Shown: positions 28,287-36,329 of the stretch, piece after piece
How the letters are laid out: each line of letters starts with the position of its first letter
How positions within the stretch are numbered: the stretch's first letter is position 1
NCBI GenBank assembly: GCA_022843955.1
Contig: JALHMQ010000023.1
Location: forward strand, 1-64,000
Direction: 5' to 3'
DNA length: 64,000 bases
Source of the DNA: Burkholderiaceae bacterium
GTDB taxonomy: Bacteria > Pseudomonadota > Gammaproteobacteria > Burkholderiales > Burkholderiaceae_F
Program-made: the position numbers and the translations under genes
The notes under the pieces: model-generated
The model's database searches: none
The model's input: the letters and a program-made list of their open reading frames with translations, nothing else
What the model was told of the DNA's origin: nothing

Positions 28287-28952
28287 TCAGCGCCGCAGGC
28301 ACTGCACGAATCTGTCGCGCGCCAGTGCGCGGCACTGCGGATCAAACGGCGGCGTGTTCATGCACACCGTGATGTCGCGCTGATATGCGACGAGGCAGGT
28401 GCGGCGATCGTCCGCCGAGGGCGTCGGAGGACGCGGCGGAGCAGGCAGTTCGGGACGGGGTTCGGGCTCGGCCGGGCCAGGTGCAGCCACCACGGCCGCT
28501 GGTGCGGTGTCCGCCATGAAGCGCCAGTCGGCGATCCGCTGGGCGTTGTCGAATCCCACCAGGTCGGCCGCAAAGCCACGCTCCTTGAGCGGCTTGCGTT
28601 CGCTGCGGCTGTGCAGCCCGATGATCCGCCCCTGCGCCTTGACCGGCACCCAGTCGGCCTGACCTGTGAATGGATCCGCATACAGCCGGCGCAAGTGACG
28701 CCTCGGTTGGGGGAAGCGGCGATCCAGCACCAGTTCCTCAAGCGAGACGGGATACTGACGCTGCCCGCCGGGAGTGGCCGCGTGATAGCGCGCGATGGCG
28801 TCGCGATACTGGCGGCCGATGAAGACGAGTTCAGCCTCGCGCTCGCGCCTTGCATCGTGGGCGGCCGATTGCAGCGGCACCAGGCTCGACAGCGACACCA
28901 GCACCACGGCCAGCAGCGCCGCCAGCAGCGCGAACCCGCGTTGGCTGTTCAT
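28287..28952 (-). CDS. type II secretion minor pseudopilin lacking Glu5, with Cys-rich C-terminus
   Basis: A 221-residue prepilin-like protein. The N-terminus QRG|FALLAALLAVVLVSL has the cleavage glycine and hydrophobic helix, but position +5 is Ala instead of the usual Glu, as in tip-type minor pseudopilins such as GspK. The middle (RREREAELVFIGRQYRDAIARY) is the alpha-1 extension of pseudopilins. A Pro-rich linker precedes a C-terminal domain with four cysteines (TCL, VCM, QCR, QCL), which could form two disulfides. It is the last gene of the secretion operon, 11 bp after the previous gene. A tip or cargo-contact role is an inference. Confidence 0.78.
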   Translation of the reverse strand: MNSQRGFALLAALLAVVLVSLSSLVPLQSAAHDARREREAELVFIGRQYRDAIARYHAATPGGQRQYPVSLEELVLDRRFPQPRRHLRRLYADPFTGQADWVPVKAQGRIIGLHSRSERKPLKERGFAADLVGFDNAQRIADWRFMADTAPAAVVAAPGPAEPEPRPELPAPPRPPTPSADDRRTCLVAYQRDITVCMNTPPFDPQCRALARDRFVQCLRR

Positions 28953-28963
28953 CCTCTGTCGAC

Positions 28964-29392
28964 CTACCAGTCGGCGAAGCGGCTGCCGTCGCGCGCGGAC
29001 CCTTCGGCGCCACTGCGCACGTCGACCACCGCCGCGCCTGCGCTATCGAGATCGGGGCGTGTCAGCACCTCTGCCGGCACAAGTGCCACCCAGGAGTCGC
29101 TGCGCTCGGTGATTGGGTCGATCGGAATCGCGCGCAGGTAGCGGCGCTCGACCAGCTCGGCCAACGCTGCTGGCGGCCGACCGACATCGGCCTCGAACCG
29201 ATCCAGCGCGCCGCGCATCTCCTTCAGGCTCGCCCGCAGCGTGGCCTCGCGCGCGCGCTCGAGATGATCGATCACACGCGGCGTGGCGATCGTCACGAGC
29301 AGCGCGATGATCGCGAGCACCACCAGCAGCTCGATCAGCGTGAAGCCGGTGACGCCCGGCGCGCGCCTACCAGGACCGGTACGGAACACCAT
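28964..29392 (-). CDS. GspG-like pseudopilin
   Basis: A 142-residue prepilin with the N-methylation motif TG|FTLIELLVVLAIIALLVT, the E5 residue and the alpha-1 helix. A short globular part follows with RAIPIDPITERSDSW, a reduced form of the GspG region that binds calcium in true major pseudopilins. The frame is open upstream, but the ATG at 29392 gives a normal 16-residue leader and overlaps the upstream pseudopilin gene by 26 bp. It probably forms or decorates the pseudopilus of the hybrid secretion machine. Confidence 0.8.
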   Translation of the reverse strand: MVFRTGPGRRAPGVTGFTLIELLVVLAIIALLVTIATPRVIDHLERAREATLRASLKEMRGALDRFEADVGRPPAALAELVERRYLRAIPIDPITERSDSWVALVPAEVLTRPDLDSAGAAVVDVRSGAEGSARDGSRFADW

Positions 29393-29879
29393 TGCTCCCC
29401 ACTCGCTCGGAACGCGAATAGACATCGAACACGTCATCGCCCGCGCGCGGCTCCTCGGGCGGGCTGGCGTAACTGCGCAGCCCCCACCCGTCGGCCACGG
29501 GGGCGCCATCTTCCGCCTGCAGCATCGGATCGCGCGGCAGCCGACGCAGGAAGTAGATCGGCCGCTTACCGGGGTCGCGCAGGTCGGGCACCCCGAGCAC
29601 GAGGGCATCGAGCGACGGCGGATACCCGGACGCTTCCGCCGCGCGGGCGACCCGGCCTTCATCGGCGGCTCGCTTGTAGGCGTCGATCGCGCTGCGGATG
29701 TCGCGCAGCGCGGCGCGCAGTTCCGACTCGCGCTGGCGCTGGGCCTGTACCTGCAGCACCGGCACGGCCATCGTCACCAGCACCGACAGGACCGCCAGCG
29801 CGATCACGATCTCGAGCAGCGTGAAGCCGTGCAGCAGACCACGGCGCGGGCGACGGCCGGCGCTGGGCACGCACGTCAT
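29367..29879 (-). CDS. GspG-like pseudopilin
   Basis: A 170-residue prepilin with G|FTLLEIVIALAVLSVL, an intact Glu5 and a long alpha-1 helix (QRQRESELRAALRDIRSAI). The C-terminal part contains YPPSLDALVLGVPDL and RRLPRDPM, as in GspG/PilE-like pseudopilins. The ATG at 29879 shares its A with the TGA of the secretin gene (TGATG), so translation is coupled; a GTG one codon earlier is an alternative. Two near-identical GspG-type genes in a row suggest a composite pseudopilus. Confidence 0.8.
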   Translation of the reverse strand: MTCVPSAGRRPRRGLLHGFTLLEIVIALAVLSVLVTMAVPVLQVQAQRQRESELRAALRDIRSAIDAYKRAADEGRVARAAEASGYPPSLDALVLGVPDLRDPGKRPIYFLRRLPRDPMLQAEDGAPVADGWGLRSYASPPEEPRAGDDVFDVYSRSERVGSNGVPYRSW

Positions 29880-32176
29880 CACAACCCCACTGCGACCGAC
29901 GCCGAGGCGCCGCCGCCCAGGCTGATGCCGCTGCCATCGATGCGGCGGCCGGTTCCACCGACGAAGTCGATGTTGGCACTGCCTGCGCCGGCGTTGAGGG
30001 CGCGCAGGGTGGCGCTGCCCGCGAGCCCGGTACCGCTGCGCGCCAGGCGCACCGTGGCGCGTCCGGGTGCGCTGCCCTGCCCCTGCAACAGGCCCGGGTT
30101 GAAGGCCACGTCGACGTCGGCCTCGGTGATGTCACCGGCGTTGTCGATCTCCACCACCACGCTGAAAGAGGCGCCCAGCGACACGCGCTCGGGCGCGCGC
30201 AGGCGGACCGGACCGAGTGCAGCCGCGGGCGGTGTTGCCACGGCGATCTCGGTGGCTGCTGCCGGCGATACGGCGGTCGCGGGGCCTTCGGCCGACCCCG
30301 GTCGCGCCGCAGGAGCGCGTGGTCCATCGACCCGCAGCGCCAGGCTGCGCGGCGCAGTCGCCGCAATGGTGAGCGCAGCGCTCCCGGGCGACAGCTCGGT
30401 GCCGGAGCGCATGAGCATCGACTCGGCACGCGGCGGCACGATGTTGCGCAGGATGCGCGGCGTGATCAGCAGCACGATCTCGCTCTTGTCACGCTGCAGG
30501 CCGTTGTTGGTGAACAGCCGGCCGATGCCGGGCAGGTCGCCGAGCCCCGGCAGGCGTCCCAGGTTCTCCCGCTCGTTCTCGTTGATCAGGCCGGCCAGGA
30601 CCTGTGTCTCACCGTCACGCAGGCGCAAGTGGGTCTGCGCCGATCGCGTGCCCAGACGAAATGCAGTGGAGCCGTCCGGGCCAGTCACACGCTCCAGGTT
30701 GGAGTTGACCTCGAGCAGGATGCGAATCCCGACCTCGTCATCGAGATAGACGTTGGGCTCGACCTCGAGCTTCAGGCCGACGTCGAGGTAGCTGACCGAT
30801 GAGGCGACGCCAGCGTTCTGCACCGCCGTGGTGGTGAACACCGGCAGCTTTTCGCCGATTAGCACACGCGCCTTCTCGCGGTTCTTGGCCCGGATGCGCG
30901 GATTGGCAAGCAGGTTGACGTTGGTGTTCTGCGCCAGCAGGTTCAAGCGCAGCGCAGGGTTGGCGATGGTGGCGGTGAGGCGCGCGTTGTTGAGCTCGCG
31001 CAGGTCGATGCGACCGGGCGGTACCGTACCCACCGACGGCAGCGTCGACTCGAGCCCCACCGAGGTCGGAAAGTCGATGCCGATCTGCTGCAGGCGCGAG
31101 CGACTGACTTCGAGCACCTCGACCTCGAGCATCACCTCGGGCTCGGCCATGTCGATCGACTCGATCAGCCGCTCGGCCAGGCGGATGGCGTCCGGCGTGT
31201 CGCGAATGGCGATCATGTTGAGCTTCTCGTCGATGTGGACATCGCGCGTCTTGACCATCTTCGCCAGCATCGCCTGCGCCTGCTTGACGTCGGCGTTGGC
31301 GAGGAAGAACGCGCGCACCGAAAGCTCCTGGTACTCGCGCGCCTTGGCCTGGGTGTTGGGATAGATCAGCAGCGAGTTGTCATTGAGCACCTTGCGCTCA
31401 AGCGCATTGGTGGCCAGCACCAGGCGAATCACATCTTCGACGGGGCTGTTGCGGATCTGGATCGTCACGCGCGTGTCGGGTCGCACGTCTCGGTCGAACA
31501 CGAAGTTGACCCCGGCCGTGCGCCCGATCACTTCGAAGACGTTGCGCAGCGGCATCTCGCGCACCTCCAGCGTGATCGGCTTGGCCAGCTCCAGCCGCAG
31601 CCGCGACGGCTGAGAGTCGTGGCTGAGCTGTTGTTCGCGTACGCGCTGCATGAGGCGGCGCGCAGCGACATGCCCCGGGCTCTCCAGCAGCACGTCGCGC
31701 AACACTGATTCGGCTGCCGGCATCTGCCCGGCGTCGAACCGCTTCTGCGCCTCCACTAGGCGGACATCGTGACGCTGGTCCTGCGACAGGCCATCCAACC
31801 CGGCGCGTGCGCGTGGCTGCCTCGGATCGATCACGAGGGCAGCGCGGTAGTCGCGCTCGGCGGCGGCGACGTCGCGGGCGGCTCGCGCCGCATCGCCGGT
31901 CGTGAGCAGGCGTGACAGCGTCAGCTCGCGTTGGCGCACCAGCGCGGCGCGCAGTTGCAGATCCTCGGGTGCGCGCTTGACGCCCGCCTCCAGCCGTTCC
32001 AGCGCGTCGCTGTCGCGCCCCTCGGCAGCCATCGCCCGGCTCTCGCGCAGTTCGGGCGCAGCAGCACATCCACCCAGCACGAATGCGGCGGTCACCAGCA
32101 GCGCGCCAGACAGCAGGCGCCGGGTGCCCGGGGTGCAGGCATTGCGCAACGAACTCGACGGCAGCATCACGGTCAT
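29879..32176 (-). CDS. secretin (GspD/PilQ/MshL-like) lipoprotein with C-terminal cohesin-like domain
   Basis: A 765-residue outer-membrane channel protein. The lipobox LGGC (Cys37) follows the signal peptide. Residues ~45-190 are TPR-like helices. An N-domain region follows (PLRNVFEVIGRTAGVNFVF, ILLVLATNALE-like), then the secretin core (VLIGEKLPVFTT, DVGLKLEVEPNV, LLAGLINENER-type, LPGLGDLPGIGRLF, IVLLITPRI). After a Pro/Ala-rich linker, the last ~110 residues look like a cohesin-type domain (VSLGASFSVVVEIDNAG, ADVDVAFNPGLL). This TPR-secretin-cohesin layout is known in MSHA/Gsp-like systems. It should form the outer-membrane pore of the secretion machine. It overlaps the preceding gene by 4 bp. 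Confidence 0.92.
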   Translation of the reverse strand: MTVMLPSSSLRNACTPGTRRLLSGALLVTAAFVLGGCAAAPELRESRAMAAEGRDSDALERLEAGVKRAPEDLQLRAALVRQRELTLSRLLTTGDAARAARDVAAAERDYRAALVIDPRQPRARAGLDGLSQDQRHDVRLVEAQKRFDAGQMPAAESVLRDVLLESPGHVAARRLMQRVREQQLSHDSQPSRLRLELAKPITLEVREMPLRNVFEVIGRTAGVNFVFDRDVRPDTRVTIQIRNSPVEDVIRLVLATNALERKVLNDNSLLIYPNTQAKAREYQELSVRAFFLANADVKQAQAMLAKMVKTRDVHIDEKLNMIAIRDTPDAIRLAERLIESIDMAEPEVMLEVEVLEVSRSRLQQIGIDFPTSVGLESTLPSVGTVPPGRIDLRELNNARLTATIANPALRLNLLAQNTNVNLLANPRIRAKNREKARVLIGEKLPVFTTTAVQNAGVASSVSYLDVGLKLEVEPNVYLDDEVGIRILLEVNSNLERVTGPDGSTAFRLGTRSAQTHLRLRDGETQVLAGLINENERENLGRLPGLGDLPGIGRLFTNNGLQRDKSEIVLLITPRILRNIVPPRAESMLMRSGTELSPGSAALTIAATAPRSLALRVDGPRAPAARPGSAEGPATAVSPAAATEIAVATPPAAALGPVRLRAPERVSLGASFSVVVEIDNAGDITEADVDVAFNPGLLQGQGSAPGRATVRLARSGTGLAGSATLRALNAGAGSANIDFVGGTGRRIDGSGISLGGGASASVAVGL

Positions 32177-32688
32177 CCTTCAGTGGCGAGAACGACCGCC
32201 AGGCCGGTCGGTGGGTGACGAAACACAAGCTGGCGCTCATCGGCCGACTCGAGCACGAACTCGCCGGCCACGCCCCCGGTCTGCACGATCAGGGTGCGGC
32301 CGGCGTCGTTCAGCAAGTACCCGACTTCGCCCTCCACGACGAGTCGACCGCCGAAGGTGAACGGCAGCGGTGGCGCTGAGGGTGGCGCAGGCGCAGCGAC
32401 GGGCGCGGGGACGGCACTTTGCGGCGGAGGGCCGAACAGGGCGCCGGGTGCGACGCCGCGCGAGCTGCCACCGCGGGTCTCCCGCTGCGGCAACAGCAGC
32501 GGCAGCTCGCCGGCGGCAGGCGGCACCGATGGTTCATCGGCGCTGCGCCGCGCCGCCAGCTGGACCGGAGCAACCGCGGCGGACACGGCGGCGGCCGGTC
32601 CATCCGCCTCGCGCGCGCTAAAACGCGTCCACAGCGTCAGCGCGAGCGTGGCCGCCAGCAAACCGCCGAGTACGAGTGCGCGGGTCAT
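32173..32688 (-). CDS. GspC/PilP-like inner-membrane protein
   Basis: A 171-residue protein with a single N-terminal membrane helix (ALVLGGLLAATLALTLW), a long Pro/Ala-rich linker and a small C-terminal beta domain (FTFGGRLVVEGEVGYLL, GRTLIVQTGGVAGEF). The layout matches the HR domain of GspC or PilP, which connects the inner-membrane platform to the secretin. Sequence match is weak, so the call rests on layout and on its place between the PilO-like gene and the secretin gene. It overlaps both by 4 bp. Confidence 0.65.
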   Translation of the reverse strand: MTRALVLGGLLAATLALTLWTRFSAREADGPAAAVSAAVAPVQLAARRSADEPSVPPAAGELPLLLPQRETRGGSSRGVAPGALFGPPPQSAVPAPVAAPAPPSAPPLPFTFGGRLVVEGEVGYLLNDAGRTLIVQTGGVAGEFVLESADERQLVFRHPPTGLAVVLATEG

Positions 32689-33239
32689 GGCGCGCTACGC
32701 GTATACAGGCTGAACTGAACGCGAGAATCGATCTGGCCCGTGTCGTCGGCGCTTCGTCGCACGGTCAGTTCGTCGATCGCCAGCGCGCGGTTTTGATGCA
32801 GCGCCTGCCGCAACCAAGCCTGCAGCCGCGCATAGTCTCCGCGCACCGGCAGCGAGATCTGATGACGCTGTGCCAGTCCACCGATCTCGCGCGATACGCG
32901 GTAATCGCCGCGCTCGATCTTCAGCCCGCGCCGTGCGGCGTCGTCGTGCAGTGCCTCGATCAATGACGGTAGCTCAGCGGGCGGCGGAAGGCGGGCGGCA
33001 AAGCGCTCGGGGTCGTCCGGCATCGGCGTCGGCGGCCGGTTGCGCAGGCTCTCCAATCTGGACTGCGCCTCGATCAGCTCGGCACGTTCCGCCGCCAGCT
33101 CGCGCTGAGCATGAAGCTCAGTCATCGAGAGCAGCAGGCCAGCCACCAGCAAAGCTGCCGCGCCGGATAGCCCCGCCAGACCGAGTTGCTCGGTCAGATG
33201 CTGCAGGCGCAGCCTCAATGGCACATGGTGGCGGCTCAC
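32685..33239 (-). CDS. PilO/GspM-like inner-membrane protein
   Basis: A 184-residue protein with one membrane helix (~17-38, GAAALLVAGLLLSM), a coiled-coil stretch (ERAELIEAQSRLESLRN) and a ferredoxin-like C-terminal domain (ISLPVRGDYARLQAWLRQA, IDELTVRRS). This matches PilO/GspM. It starts at a GTG that overlaps the end of the PilN-like gene (GTGA). It likely forms the periplasmic ring with the PilN- and PilM-like proteins. Confidence 0.72.
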   Translation of the reverse strand: MSRHHVPLRLRLQHLTEQLGLAGLSGAAALLVAGLLLSMTELHAQRELAAERAELIEAQSRLESLRNRPPTPMPDDPERFAARLPPPAELPSLIEALHDDAARRGLKIERGDYRVSREIGGLAQRHQISLPVRGDYARLQAWLRQALHQNRALAIDELTVRRSADDTGQIDSRVQFSLYTRSAP

Positions 33240-33871
33240 GGCGACCTCAGAGCTGGCGCCACAGACTGCGCTTGGCGCAACCGCGCTGTCGTGTCGGCTT
33301 CGTGGCTGCCGTGGGTCGCAACGACCGCCGTCTCAAGTACAGCGGACAGGCGCGCCACCAACCGGCGGTCGCCGTCCTCGCGCCTCTCGAACGAGACCAG
33401 GCGCGCCTGCCGGACCTGTGGCGCGCCGGCGAGCCGTTGCGTGTAGCCGAGTACGTCGCGCATCGTGGCGGCCTCCACTTCGATGCTCAGCTGCTCGAAA
33501 CGCGGGTCGATCGTCATCTGGCGCAGGCGCACCTGACGGTCGGCGGTACGGTCGAGGCCGTCGAGCAGTTCCATCCATGGCCGATGCAACTGGCGAACGA
33601 CCTGCCGCGCCTCGGTTAGGCCGGCGCGGGTCGACGCGTCCCGCCTGTCGGCCTGGTTGCCCTTGACTGCGACAGGCGCTCCCAGGCGTGCGATCGAGGT
33701 CTCAGCGGCGGTGCGCTCGCGCGCGAGCGCGGTGCGCTGTTCCTGTACGCGATAGGCGTGTAGGCCTGCGGCCGCCAACACTGCCATTCCGAGTCCAAGC
33801 AGCACCCAGGCGCGCCGCGCGGTCGCCGCCGGATGCGCCAGGTCGAGGTCGAAGCGGCGCGCTTTCAGCAC
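33236..33871 (-). CDS. PilN-like inner-membrane protein
   Basis: A 211-residue protein. Its N-terminal cytoplasmic segment (FDLDLAHP) resembles the INLLP-type PilM-binding motif. One membrane helix (~20-40) is followed by a coiled coil and a ferredoxin-like domain with WMELLDGLDRTADRQVRLRQM. Start is GTG, overlapping the previous gene by 7 bp. It is expected to link the cytoplasmic PilM/GspL-like protein to the periplasmic PilO-like partner. Confidence 0.7.
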   Translation of the reverse strand: MLKARRFDLDLAHPAATARRAWVLLGLGMAVLAAAGLHAYRVQEQRTALARERTAAETSIARLGAPVAVKGNQADRRDASTRAGLTEARQVVRQLHRPWMELLDGLDRTADRQVRLRQMTIDPRFEQLSIEVEAATMRDVLGYTQRLAGAPQVRQARLVSFERREDGDRRLVARLSAVLETAVVATHGSHEADTTARLRQAQSVAPALRSP

Positions 33872-34569
33872 GGCCAGCCTTCGGCGGCGACGCCCGCGGC
33901 GCGCAGCGCCTGCGCCACCAACGACTGCAGTTCCAGCTTGGGCGCTGCGATCAGCAGCGGTTGCTTCTGCAGATCGCCGCTGGCTTGTTCGGCGATGATG
34001 GTCGGAACAAGCACACGGGCGATGCGCGTGGCGCGATCGGCCACAGGCAGATCCGGCGGCTCGATGCTGCGCTGGCGCAGTCGGACCAGCGCCCCACCCC
34101 GCAGCCCGACCAGGGCCGCGCTGCGCTGGCCAATCTCGAGCACCGTGCCGTCGAAGTCAGGCCGCCGCGCCAGCAGCGCTGCCAGTCGCTCGAGCAGTTC
34201 AATGCGTACTTCGCTGGCGCTGGCGCGCTTGCGTCCCACGTCGGCGCCGAGGCCGGCGAGCAAGCTGGCGCGTACCGCGACAGCGAGTCGCTGTCGGGGC
34301 GGCGATTCATCGACGACGCGAACCACCCAGTCGTCGACTGACAGCCCGTGCAGCTGGGCGAATCGGCTCAGGGCGAACTGCTGCCAGTGCGTGCGCTTGG
34401 CAAGCACCGGGGACCATGGCAACAGGCACAGGCGCGCATGCTCGGTGGCCAAGCAGTAGCGAACACGGCTGCTGCGCTCTTGCGCGGGCACGGGCAGATC
34501 GGCATCGATCGCGATGTACTTCAGAGGAGGCCGCCGCAGCGGCTCCAGGAGTGCGGTCAGCAGGCTCAT
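33865..34569 (-). CDS. PilM/GspL-like cytoplasmic platform protein (divergent)
   Basis: A 234-residue soluble protein without a membrane helix. It lies where pilM or gspL is expected, directly after gspE and before the PilN-like gene. The N-terminus (PLKYIAIDADL) and the C-terminal VLEIGQRSAALVGL strand pair look like a shortened actin-like fold, but no ATP-binding residues could be assigned. It overlaps gspE by 4 bp. Function is inferred mainly from position. Confidence 0.55.
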   Translation of the reverse strand: MSLLTALLEPLRRPPLKYIAIDADLPVPAQERSSRVRYCLATEHARLCLLPWSPVLAKRTHWQQFALSRFAQLHGLSVDDWVVRVVDESPPRQRLAVAVRASLLAGLGADVGRKRASASEVRIELLERLAALLARRPDFDGTVLEIGQRSAALVGLRGGALVRLRQRSIEPPDLPVADRATRIARVLVPTIIAEQASGDLQKQPLLIAAPKLELQSLVAQALRAAGVAAEGWPC

Positions 34570-36329
34570 CGATCATCCGATGCAGGCTGACGGCTCGATG
34601 CCTGCTCAGTGGGCGATTCGGAATCCGACTCGGCAAAAGTCACGCGGTCGAGTTCTTCGAGCGTCGTCAGTCCGGCAGCCACCAGGTCGAGACCGGCCCG
34701 CCGGATCGAGCGCATGCCGCGTTCGCGCGCGGCACGCTTGGCGGAGGCGACCGAGGTGCGGTCGAACAGCGCATCGCGCATCGCATCATCGAACCGCAGA
34801 ACTTCGGCGATGGCGCGTCGACCCCGATAGCCTGTCCCCCGGCAGTGGCCGCAGCCGCTGCCCCGCATCAGCACCCGGTCCGCCAACAGGACTCGCTCGG
34901 AGGAGGGGCGCATCGACAGGTCGACCGGATCGGGGCAAGCGCAGTGCGTGCAGTTGATGCGCAGCAGGCGCTGTGCCACCACGCCGTTGAGCGCCGAGAC
35001 CAGGCTGAACGGATCGACGCCGATGTGCAGCAAGCGGCCCATCACGTCGAAAACGCTGTTCGCGTGGACGGTGGTGAACACGAGATGTCCGGTCAGGGCG
35101 GCCTGCACCGCGATCTGCGCGGTCTCGGCGTCGCGCACCTCGCCGACCATGATCTTGTCCGGATCGTGCCGCAGGATCGAGCGCAGCCCGCGCGAGAACG
35201 TCAGGCCGCGCCGATCGTTCACCGGGACTTGCGTGACGCCCGGCAGTTGGTACTCGATCGGATCTTCGATCGTGACGATCTTGTCTCGCCCGTTGTTCAC
35301 TTCCGACAGGGCGGCGTACAAGGTCGTGGTCTTGCCACTGCCGGTGGGACCGGTCACCAGCATCAGTCCGAACGGCAGACGCGCGAGGCTGCGCAGGTCG
35401 GCGATCGACTGGTCGTCGAATCCAAGCGTCTCGAAACGCAGGCCGCGCACCTCGTCGACCAGCCGCTTCTTGTCGAGGATGCGCACCACCACGTCCTCGC
35501 CGTGTGCGGCCGGCAGGATCGACACGCGCAGGTCGATCTCACGGCGATCGATGCGCACCTGGAACCGGCCATCCTGCGGCACCCGGCGCTCGGCAATGTC
35601 AAGCTCAGCCAGGACCTTGATGCGCGAGACGACCTGCTCGGCTTGGGTCGGATCCTCGATCCGGCTGACGGTGTCGAGCACGCCGTCGAGGCGGTACTTG
35701 ATCACCGCCCCGCGTGCGTCCATCTCCAGGTGAACGTCGCTCGCTTCGGCGCGCAAGGCGTCGTAGAGCATCGAGTTGACCAGCCGCACGACCGGACTGG
35801 TGTCGTCGGCAATGCGAGAGATCGACAGCTCCTCGCCGTCGTCGCCCATCGGCTCGCTTTGCGGACTCGACGCGCCGACCGATTCGATCGCCCGCAGGCC
35901 GGCTTCGTGGCGACGCAAGAAGGCGGTGATCTCCTCGGAGGCCGCCAACCCGAGCGACACCGGCTGCGCCATGCGGTGCTCGGCCCATTCGAGGCGGTCG
36001 GCATCGAACGGATCGTCGATCACCAGCAGCAAGTCGCCATCCGCCTCACGCACTGCCACCATGCGGCGCCGGCTCGCCTCAGTGAACGGCACGGCGTCGA
36101 AGTCGGCGCGCAGCAGTTGCAGGCCGTCGCCCGACAGCAGGGGCAAATGCAACGCCTGCGCGCAGGTCGCCAGCGCCTCAGCTTCGGTCTGGCCAAGCGC
36201 TTCAGCAGCGGCTCTGCCGAAACTGGCACCGCCTGCGCGCGCCGTCGTGGCGACGCGCGCCAGCAAGGTTGTCAAGGCGGGGTCGCGTTGCGGCACGACC
36301 GCGCCGGCCGTCGCGGGTGCGGCGTTCAC
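34566..36329 (-). CDS. gspE: GspE/PilB-family secretion ATPase
   Basis: A 587-residue hexameric motor ATPase. An N-terminal T2SSE-type domain (~40-150) is followed by the catalytic core: Walker A GPTGSGKT at 327-334, Asp box IEDPIEY at 354-360, Walker B IMVGEVRD at 393-400 and His box LTGHLVFTTVHA at ~412-423. A zinc-binding element contains Cys460, Cys463, Cys493 and Cys496. GTG start overlaps the gspF gene end (GTGA). It should power assembly of the pseudopilus at the inner membrane. Confidence 0.95.
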   Translation of the reverse strand: MNAAPATAGAVVPQRDPALTTLLARVATTARAGGASFGRAAAEALGQTEAEALATCAQALHLPLLSGDGLQLLRADFDAVPFTEASRRRMVAVREADGDLLLVIDDPFDADRLEWAEHRMAQPVSLGLAASEEITAFLRRHEAGLRAIESVGASSPQSEPMGDDGEELSISRIADDTSPVVRLVNSMLYDALRAEASDVHLEMDARGAVIKYRLDGVLDTVSRIEDPTQAEQVVSRIKVLAELDIAERRVPQDGRFQVRIDRREIDLRVSILPAAHGEDVVVRILDKKRLVDEVRGLRFETLGFDDQSIADLRSLARLPFGLMLVTGPTGSGKTTTLYAALSEVNNGRDKIVTIEDPIEYQLPGVTQVPVNDRRGLTFSRGLRSILRHDPDKIMVGEVRDAETAQIAVQAALTGHLVFTTVHANSVFDVMGRLLHIGVDPFSLVSALNGVVAQRLLRINCTHCACPDPVDLSMRPSSERVLLADRVLMRGSGCGHCRGTGYRGRRAIAEVLRFDDAMRDALFDRTSVASAKRAARERGMRSIRRAGLDLVAAGLTTLEELDRVTFAESDSESPTEQASSRQPASDDR

